Positions 56,280 through 64,000 of a DNA stretch of 64,000 nt are shown piece after piece. The position numbers were made by a program, and so were the translations under genes. The notes under the pieces are model-generated. The model was not told the origin of the DNA, did not search any database, and saw only the letters and a list, made by a program, of their open reading frames with translations. Source of the DNA: Epiperipatus broadwayi. Taxonomy: Eukaryota; Onychophora; Udeonychophora; Euonychophora; Peripatidae. The stretch covers positions 13,840,258 to 13,904,257 of the forward strand of contig JAQFVV010000013.1 of assembly GCA_028023455.1 (NCBI GenBank), given 5' to 3'. The stretch's first letter is position 1. Each line of letters starts with the position of its first letter.

Positions 56280-58693
56280 CACAGGATATGGGGAAACTTA
56301 AATGGGAAAGGTACTTAGAAAAGAAGAAGTTAGCTAAAATAGATAATTATAAAGAGAGAATGAAATTGAATAGTAAATGGTTGGAGGATATTAATAAAAA
56401 TGGAAGAGGTGAAGGTAAATAATTTTGGAATTATATTAAAAGAAGAAATGTAGGGGGGAGAGAGATAGTATTATTAGATGATGAGGGAATAAAGTGTAGC
56501 TCTAGAGAAGAATTAGGAGAATCTTGAATAGTTATGTAATGGATATAGAAAAGATGTTAGATGTGAAGGACAGGGGGATAGAAAATACGAAAGCATATAG
56601 TAATGGGAATATTAGGTTTACAGAAAATGAACTGAATAAGGCAAGGAAGTGGAAAGGCAAAAGGTTTAGATGGATGGTCAGCAGAGATGGTAATGAATTT
56701 AGAGCATAGGGCAAAAGTAAAGCTATTATCACATTTTAATAAGATGGCACTGAAGGGAGTTTTTCTGGGTAGTTGGATTAATACAAAAGTAAGATTATTA
56801 TTTAAAGGAAAGGGTAAGATCATAGAAAGTTAAACAATTATAGAGAGATAGGAGTGACATCAGTTTTATATAAAGTTTTTTTTTATATTGCAGCTGGAAG
56901 AGTTATAAAATGGATGGAAAAAAATAGTGTAGTGGGGGAAATGCAAGGAGGTTTTAGATCAGATAGGCATATAGGAGATAGTTCATTTGTAGTTACACAA
57001 CTTATGGATATGAGTAGGAATTCATGTAGACAGTTATATATGAGTTTTATAGATATAGAGAAGGCATGTGATAGAGTAAATAGAAATAGATTATGGGTAA
57101 ATTTAGAAAATTTGGGAATGGATAAAGCCTTAGTGGATATTATTAAGATATTATATGAAAATAATTATTATACATATCAATTAGGGGATATAAAATCAGT
57201 TAAAGTTAAAAATGAGGTGGGACTAAGACAAGAATGTCCTATATCACCTATTTTGTTTTTGTTGTATTTGAGTGAAATGGAGAGACCAATAGAAAGACTA
57301 GGAAGAGGGATAGAGATACTATTAATAGGTGGCATATATATTTTGTCGGGACTTTTTTTGCAGATGATGTCTTTTTGTGTGCAGAAAGAAGAAAAGATAT
57401 GGAAGTTATGCTGAGGACATGCACAAGCATGGGTAAAGAGGTGGGGATTAAATTTAGTGAAGAAAAATTGAATCCTGGGAAAAGAGAATGAAGAATTTTT
57501 ATTGGATAATATAAAGTTAAGTGTGGTGGATAAATATAGTTATTTGGCAATCATCTTAAGTAAGAATCATCTTAAGTAATCAGAAAAATTGCTTGGATGA
57601 ATGGGAGAAAAAATTAATAAATGAAGCAAAGAAAAGAAAGGGATTGATAAAAAAAATTAATAGTATTTTCATATAATAAATATGATATAGCTAGAATTGT
57701 ATGGAAGGAAGTTGCAGTAGCAGGGTTAATATATGATAATTATGTGTTGTGTGTTAGTAAAGGGGTATTAGATTACTTAGTACAAAGGGAAGTAGGAAGA
57801 CATGCATTAGATGCAGATGTGTGGACAGCAAAGGAGGCAATTCAAGGAGAAATGGGATGGTCAAATTTTTATATGAGAGATGCAAAAAGCAAAATGAAAA
57901 TGTTCAGTAGATTGCAATTTATGAATAATAAAAGAATAGCCAAAATAGTATTTAATTGTGTTATGAGTAAAAGGTAGGTAACAAAATGGGTGAGAAAGGT
58001 AATGTGGTATGCAGAAGATTTGGATAAAGAATGTATATCAGTATACTTGTACAAAAGGTGGAATGATTGAGTTAGAAGGAGTGTTGAGTGTTATAGTGGT
58101 AAGGAATGGGATAGAAGAATAGATGCATTAATAAAGAATAAAGAGTTGGAGAGATGGGGAACTAGTATGAAGAGTAAAGAGTTTAAATATATATAGACGT
58201 AAACAGAACATTGTGTATGAGTTAATTTATGATAATTGTAAGGAAAATAGTTTATTGTTTAAAGCTCGAATGGGATCTTTAGCAACAAGAGAATGTACAC
58301 ATAAATGGAAAAATTTGAGTGATTTAGTCAGCAAGTTATGTAAGGAAGGAAGGCACAAAAAATATTAGGCATAGGTTAATTCAATATAAATGCTTGGAAG
58401 CAGAAAGGGTACAAATAATGAAATTATGGAAGAATAAATATGTACAAAGTGATTATGAAGAAAGTGGGTTATTGGTTTTTATGCTGGGTTTGGGAAAAGA
58501 TAAGGGAGATTTAGATAGAAAAACCACAGAGTTGACAAAGATTATATTGTGGAAACAGGATGGAGCAGATTAGGGGAAAACTTAGGGTGGGAAATGGAAG
58601 GTAAAGTGGCTAACAAGTTTCTCTGGGCATAAGTGCTGAGATATTCCTGACTCTGTATAAGAAGAAGTCACAGTGTATCACATCACATCACAT
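56280..58693 (+). mobile_element. LINE copy A, 5'-truncated
   Basis: Carries the second half of ORF2 without the endonuclease. In broken frames: WNYIKRRNVGGREIVLLDDEG (pre-RT linker), the reverse transcriptase (separate entry), a C-terminal region resembling that of copies C and D, an untranslated end containing GTTTCTCTGGGCATA, CTGACTCTGTATAAGAAGAA and a tail of CATCACA repeats ending at 58693. It is the longest of four head-to-tail pieces of one family. The tail repeat in place of poly(A) fits CR1/L2-like or RTE-like LINEs; clade assignment is uncertain. Confidence 0.78.
56854..57480 (+). pseudogene. LINE reverse transcriptase, copy A
   Basis: The ORF at 56854-57414 includes VVGEMQGGFRSDRHIGDSSF (the Q.GFR motif), MSFIDIEKACDRVNR (motif A, F-x-D-x-x-K-A, with cysteine for the usual F/Y before D), VGLRQECPISPILFLLYL (motif B, with E for G in RQGCP) and, after a frameshift near 57345, FFADDVFLC (FADD codons 57357-57368). 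The substitution in the RQGCP motif and the frameshift make it inactive. Minus-strand ORFs here are shadows. Confidence 0.8.
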
Positions 58694-58802
58694 AGAGTGG
58701 GGAATGGAAAGGAAAAATAAAGTTGCTAACCGGTTTCTCTGGACATAGTTGCTGAGAGATTTCTGACTATGTATAAGAAGTCACAGTTCATCACATCACA
58801 TT
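58694..58802 (+). mobile_element. LINE copy B, last ~110 bp only
   Basis: Starts AGAGTGGGGAATGGAAAGG right after the CATCACA tail of copy A, then GGTTTCTCTGGACATAG, TCTGACTATGTATAAGAAG and its own ATCACATCACA tail. It is a severely truncated insertion of the same family in the same orientation. Confidence 0.75.
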
Positions 58803-59281
58803 AGGTGTGAGTTAATTTATGATAATAGCAAAGAAAGTAGTTTACTGTTTAAGGCTTGAATGGGATCTTTAGAAACAGGGATTATATGTGTAAATGGAAA
58901 AATGTGGGTGATTTAGTTTTCAAGTTGTGTAAGGAAGGCATAGAAAATATTAGGCATCTGTTAATTGAATGTAAATGCTTGAAAGCAGAAAGGATACAAA
59001 TAATAAAGTTGTGGAAGAATAAATATAATGAAAGTGATTATACAGAAAATAGGTTATTGATTTTTATGCTGGGTTTGGAAAAAAATAAGGGGGAGTTAGA
59101 TATAAAGGCTATAGAGTTGACAAAGATTATGTTGTGTAAATAAGATGGAGCAGGATATGGGAAAAATTAGGATGGGTAATGGAAAGGGCATGTATAGTGG
59201 TTAAAAGGTTTTTCTGGGCATTGTTGCTGAGAGATTACTGACTCCGTATAAGAAAAAGTCACAGTGCGTCACATCACATTA
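58803..59281 (+). mobile_element. LINE copy C, last ~480 bp
   Basis: Begins within the ORF2 C-terminus directly after the tail of copy B. ORF 58856-59143 includes LVFKLCKEGIENIRHLLIEC, a C...H....C finger (the first cysteine of the usual CX2C reads F), and KLWKNKY, LLIFMLGLEK and ELTKIMLCK, which recur in copies A and D. It ends with GCGTCACATCACATTA. Confidence 0.78.
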
Positions 59282-61183
59282 TTATTTAAAGGAAATGGTA
59301 AGGATCATAGAAAGTTAAACAATTATAGACTAATAGTAGTAACATCAGTTTATACAAAGTTTTCTCATATGTTGTGGCTGGAAAAGTTACAAAATGAATG
59401 AAAAAAAATAATGGAGTGGGGAAAATGCAAGGAGGTTTTAGGTGAGATAGGTGTATAGCAGACAGTTTATTTGTAGCTACATAACTTACTGATATGAGTA
59501 GGAATTTAGATAGACAGCTATATATGAGTTTTATAGATATAGAGAAGGCATACGATAGAGTAAATAAAATAGATTATGGTTAAGTTTAGCAAATTTGGGA
59601 ATGGATGAGGCTTTAGTGGATATTATTAAGAAATTATATGAAAATAATTACTATACATATCCATATCAATTAGAGAATATAGAATCAGTTGAAGTTAAAA
59701 ATGGGGTGGAACTAAGGCAAGGATGCCCTATGTCATCTATTTGGTTTTTGTTGTATTTGAATGAAATAGACAGAGCAATAGAAAGACTAGGGAGAAGGTA
59801 GAGATACCATTAATAAGTGGCAAGGGAGTATATACTTTGTCAGGTCTTTTTTTGCAGATGATGTCTTTTTGTGTTCAGAAAAAAGAGAAGATATGGAAGT
59901 TATGATGAGGACATGTGCAAGGGTGGGTAAAGGGATGGGGATTAAATTTAGTGAAGAAAAATCAAATATAATGATGGTTAATACTGGGGAAAGAGAAATC
60001 ATAGAATTTTTATTGGTGAATATAAAGTTAAGTTTGGTAATTAGATATAGTTATTTGGGAATCATCTTAAGTAATCAGAAAAATTGCTTGGGTGAATGGG
60101 AGAAAAAATTGATAAATGAAGCAAAAACAAAAAAGGGATTGTTAAAGAAATGAACAATGTTTTCATATAATAAATATGATATAGCTAGAATTATATGGAG
60201 TTGCAGTAGCAGGATTAACATACAGCAATGATGCATTATGTATTAGTAAAGATGTATTAGATTACTTAGAAAAAGTACAAAGGGCAATAGGAAGACATGC
60301 ATTAGATGCAGATGTGTGGACAGCAAAGGAGGCAATTCAAGGAGAAATGAGATGGTCAAGTTTTTATATGAGAGATGCAAAAAGCAAAATGAAAATGTTC
60401 AGTAGATTGCAGTTTATGGATGATAAAAGAATAGCCAAAATAGTTTTTAATTGGATTACTAGTAAAAGGCAGGCAACAAGATAAGTGAGAAAGATGATGT
60501 GGTATGCAGAAGTTTTGGATAAAGAATTTATATCAGTATACTTGTACAAAAGGTGGGATGATTGTGTTAGGAGGATTGTTGAGTGTTATAGTGGTAAGGA
60601 ATGTGATAAAAGAATAGATGCATTAATAAAGAATAGGAAGTTGAAAAGATGGAGAACTAGTATGGAGAGTAAAAAGAGTTTAAATATATATAAAAGTAAA
60701 CGGAACATTGGCTGCAAGTTAATTTATGATAATAGCAAGAAAAGTAGTTTATTGTTTAAGGCTCAAACAGGATCTTTAGCAACAAGGGAATATATGTCTA
60801 AATAGAAAAATATGGGTGATTTAGCCAGCAAGTTGTGTAAGAAAGACAAAGAAAATATTAGGCATTTGTTAATTCAATGTAAAGCTTGAAAGCAGAAAGG
60901 GTATAAATAATGAAGCTATGGAAGAATAAATATGAACAATGTGATTATACAGAAAGTGAGTTATTGATTTTTATGGTAGGTTTGGGAAAATATAAAGGGG
61001 ATTTAGATAGGAAGTCTATGGAGTTAACAAAAATTATATTGTGGAAATGGGATGGAGCAGATTATGGGAAAACTTAGGATGGAGAATGGAAAGGGAAAGT
61101 AAAGTGGCTAACAGGTTTCTCTGGGCATAGTTGCTGAAACATTCCTGACTCTGTATAAGGAGAAGTCACAGTGCATCACATCA
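59282..61183 (+). mobile_element. LINE copy D, 5'-truncated
   Basis: Begins TTATTTAAAGGAAATGGTAA, which lies inside the reverse transcriptase of copy A (near 56799), directly after the tail of copy C. It keeps motif A (about 59530-59575, broken by a frameshift), KNGVELRQGCPMSSIWFLL (motif B intact) in ORF 59595-59801, and FFADDVFLCSEKRED with FADD codons at 59851-59862. The following frame includes GIKFSEEKSN and the C-terminal ORF 60485-60805. Several stops make it a pseudogene. It ends GTGCATCACATCA, where repeat R1 begins. Confidence 0.8.
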
Positions 61184-61740
61184 GAAAATTTACATAGTAG
61201 GCAGATACATATGGGTGAGGTTCAACTTTTATTTAACTGATAGTGCAAGTCACTAGCTCATGGAGAAGCTGAGTTTTATAATATAACATTTCAAGCTTAT
61301 TTTAAATTTCTATTTCAAAATATTATAAATAAAGATAAAATAATAAATCACTGCCAGTACTAATAAGACAAAAAACTTCTTACACACATACCATATATTA
61401 AAACAGACTTGAAGATTAGATTCTTTATTTAACATTATTATTAGATAGATTTAAATCCTGATATTTATCTTAATATGCACATATGGATAAAATTTTATAT
61501 AATTTAATATTTTTATATTGTGTGAAGTGCAAATAGACTACATAGAATATGCCTTTATAGACTCAAATCATTTAACCTCAGGCTAATAGTTCACAGCTAA
61601 ACCAAAGATAAGTTACTGATATACTGACATAACCAATGCAAAATGTTATCATAAAAACCATGTTGATAAAAATGTGTATCTATGGCATGATATTATTAAT
61701 GAAGTGATTCTCATCCAGTACAGGAATGTGCATCTGTTTG
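61184..61740 (+). repeat. Dispersed repeat R1, third copy
   Basis: Starts AAAATTTACATAGTAGGCAG immediately after the tail of LINE copy D. It shares with 15820-16175 the block GATTTAAATCCTGATAT.TA, GACTACATAGAATATG, CCTCAGGCTAATAGTT.ACAG and CTAAACCAA, and ends with CAGGAATGTGCATCTG. The head seen in the other copies (TATAACGG...) is missing. Confidence 0.6.
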
Positions 61741-61749
61741 GTGAAGGAA

Positions 61750-61774
61750 TCATATATATATATATATATATATA

Positions 61775-61846
<72 letters not shown>
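61750..61846. repeat. (TA)n microsatellite
   Basis: About 97 bp of alternating TA with one short T-rich interruption (around 61778-61782). The isoleucine/tyrosine ORFs on both strands are artefacts of it. Confidence 0.95.
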
Positions 61847-61850
<4 letters not shown>

Positions 61851-64000
61851 GAGAGAAAGAAATTATATGGAGGAGTGGTCCTTGATGATTTATAGTCTCT
61901 ATCCATAGAGAGTAATCACCAATAGCAACATGACTTCCCTTTTTGGGCCATGTATTCAGTAGATACTATGTCCTGTATGCTAATGTGGCACAAGCAAATG
62001 AGAATCTAATGCACCTTTCCAGATTACATTGATATAAAATGCCCATACATCCCTTTCCCTGCATTGATTCAACTACAAAATAAATAGCCCAAAATTAACT
62101 CCACTTAATCTAACCTAATCTTAATTATTATGTAACCATCTACACTCAACTTTACATTTAGTAATTTAGTTTAACAAAGATCGAAATGATTTATATCAAA
62201 CATGTTATACATAAAAAAATAATAAATAATTTAGAGTTTCTTTTGCTTGTCAGATAAGATCTTATTTAGAAATTATGCTTACTAATCAAAAGTTTATTTA
62301 AGTTAGCTATTTAAAAGTTCATATTGCATTCAAAAGTGTTATACTTCTAATGGTATATCTTGATAAATCCTCTGGAGTGTGGCAGGTTTATTGAAGTCCA
62401 TCCTAGCTACCATATTTTTATAAACTGTTCTCCTTGGAGATGAAACCGGTGCTTGCATTTATTCAGGAACCATCACTCAGGTGGCTGCCTCAGTCAGCAC
62501 AAATGGACCCCTACATCATGGAGTCCACAATACAGTTAAGAAATATTTTTAACTAGTCACCACTACTCAATCAATAATGTTAAAAAATATTATTTTTCCT
62601 TTCTTTCTATAGTATTATGCATCCCTTATTGCCAAATTTTTGGATCAATCGCTCTTGATATTGTGCCAATCTTATTGGCCATGGTTTTTCCTTTCTGGAC
62701 TATGTGTTTGTTTGTATCGTCATTGGACAGTTTGCTCCTAAGCAGAAAACACCATAATCTTTTAATTGTTTACTTCTTATCTGACTTACACTCAGTTAAA
62801 TGCCCCAAAGGCCTGTTAACTTTACACTATTACATTTTAATAGAAAAATTATTTCCATTTTGCTAGTTTAAAAATAACTTTAAAATACATTAATAGCTTT
62901 TATTGTTCTTTTACCTTAAAATCCAATCTTTTGCTTTTTTTTTGGATTTTTTTTTAACTTTTCTTATTGCATTCTTAAAACTTTAAATAATTTAATCAAA
63001 TACAATCTGTCCATTTTATATCTCTATTATTTTAATTTATATATATATATAACAATTTTATTTATGGATCTTTTTATATTTTCATTTTAAAATGATATAA
63101 CAGCATTTGTATACCACTATAATGGTAAATTAGAAATATGCCAATGTATATATGACAAAATATGATAATAGTATTGTTCTGCTCATCTTACCAAATTATG
63201 TACAGAGATTTCTCATTCTACACATTTTTATACATAGCACAGTTTTGCAAATAAAAATTTATTATTTGTAGAACACTCACTCTCATTACAGAATTAAAGC
63301 AAATTATAGAAGAAACTCACAAATAAAACCCTTTCATAATTCATTAGCTTATAAAAGGGCAAACAATTTCAAAATGTGATGCTCATATTTTAATATCATA
63401 TAATAATACTTAGTTCACCACATTTTATGTAGATACAAACAACATATACCATTTGAAAATCCAATATAATTTATCTAGATGAAATAAACTTTGGATGGTG
63501 AAAAGGATTACAATCCAACACAAATTTAAATATTGAGCATGAAACAAAAATATAAATATAGAAACAATTGGTTTTGAAATGCTGAAATTAAATGTTAACA
63601 TATAGAGGAAAAAAGCTTTGAAGCATTTTTTTAAACTCTAATATATACATGATCAGATTTTAATCATACACTCATTAATTATTTTTAAAAATAACACAAA
63701 AAGAGCTTTAATAATAATGAGTTTATTTCTCAGAATCAACTTGTCACTTGCTAGTTAAATTTCATAATATAATCAGATTTAATTTTACATGGATAGTTCT
63801 TCATAGAGTTTGATTCTATTATTACACTTTACTAAAAGTCCATTTTAATCTATTAACTTTTTGTCAGTTTTACACTAGCATTTTCATCAGCATTTATTGT
63901 TTACTGACATCAAGTTTAGCATGCACTTTACTACTCACTCAACTTTTTCTGATTTAGTCTAACTAGTTTTGAATGCATCTTTCTTCATTAATTCTGTAAA
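61847..64000. other. AT-rich, gene-free
   Basis: No exon or transposon recognised. A GC-richer patch at about 62430-62545 stands out, but its longest frame has no family resemblance. ORF 62663-62866 has no recognisable motif. A short (TA)n lies near 63039-63051. Confidence 0.45.

Noticed and set aside
57248-57550. Minus-strand ORFs across the LINEs (also 56532-56823, 59787-60002, 60364-60549)
   Set aside because: Shadows of the plus-strand reverse transcriptase and C-terminal coding sequence.
61649-61908. Isoleucine/tyrosine ORFs on both strands
   Set aside because: Generated by the (TA)n tract at 61750-61846.
62663-62866. ORF starting MPILLAMVFPFW as a membrane protein
   Set aside because: Short, no family resemblance, hydrophobicity expected from T-rich DNA.

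Overview
This window is strongly AT-rich eukaryotic nuclear DNA, most likely from an invertebrate animal. The evidence is long gene-poor stretches, an exon flanked by AG/GT splice signals, and animal-type retroelements: Penelope-like elements with a GIY-YIG endonuclease, LINEs, a Ty3-type LTR element and a tRNA-derived SINE. There are also hammerhead-ribozyme repeats, many degenerate minisatellites and a long AAT microsatellite. I cannot name the phylum from the sequence. There are no operons, no prokaryotic signals and no CRISPR array.

Host genes are nearly absent. The one exon I can support is 55063-55195 (+), 133 bases in a single open frame. It resembles the N-terminal part of the ADP-ribosyl cyclase/CD38 family, so the flanking LINE material probably sits in introns of that gene. 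A GC-richer block at 10437-10681 has a TATA box, a correctly spaced TCAGTT initiator and a splice donor, and may be an unlinked first exon.

The most unusual content is two families of repeats that can fold as type I hammerhead ribozymes. Family II lies at 8785-9075 (+) and 12826-13010 (-). Its 8809-8867 copy keeps every core nucleotide of the cleavage site and carries a tRNA-Gly-like segment downstream. Family I lies at 7265-7480 (-), 13385-13540 (+), 13800-14165 (+) and 45000-45500 (-). The last is a dimer with a 181-bp period and two intact cores. These look like metazoan retrozymes, small non-autonomous retroelements thought to spread through circular RNA.

Layout. 0-7 kb: AT-rich with two tandem repeats. 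7-16 kb: hammerhead repeats, candidate promoter and a dispersed repeat (R1). 17.5 kb: SINE with target-site duplication. 18.9-23.2 kb: tandem repeats and the (AAT)n tract. 24-29.8 kb: a coiled-coil ORF1-like remnant (-) and a decayed LINE (+). 31-36.7 kb: minisatellites around a Penelope-like element (-). 37.0-40.1 kb: an internally deleted Ty3-type LTR retrotransposon (-) with intact ends and a CTTAG duplication. 40.2-45.5 kb: an inverted repeat, a palindromic Penelope-like element and the retrozyme dimer. 46.9 kb: a G/C-run island, possibly an artefact. 52.4-53.6 kb: a second head-to-head Penelope-like pair. 55-61.2 kb: the exon, then four LINE copies each joined to the CATCACA tail of the previous one. 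61-64 kb: an R1 copy, a (TA)n tract and AT-rich sequence.
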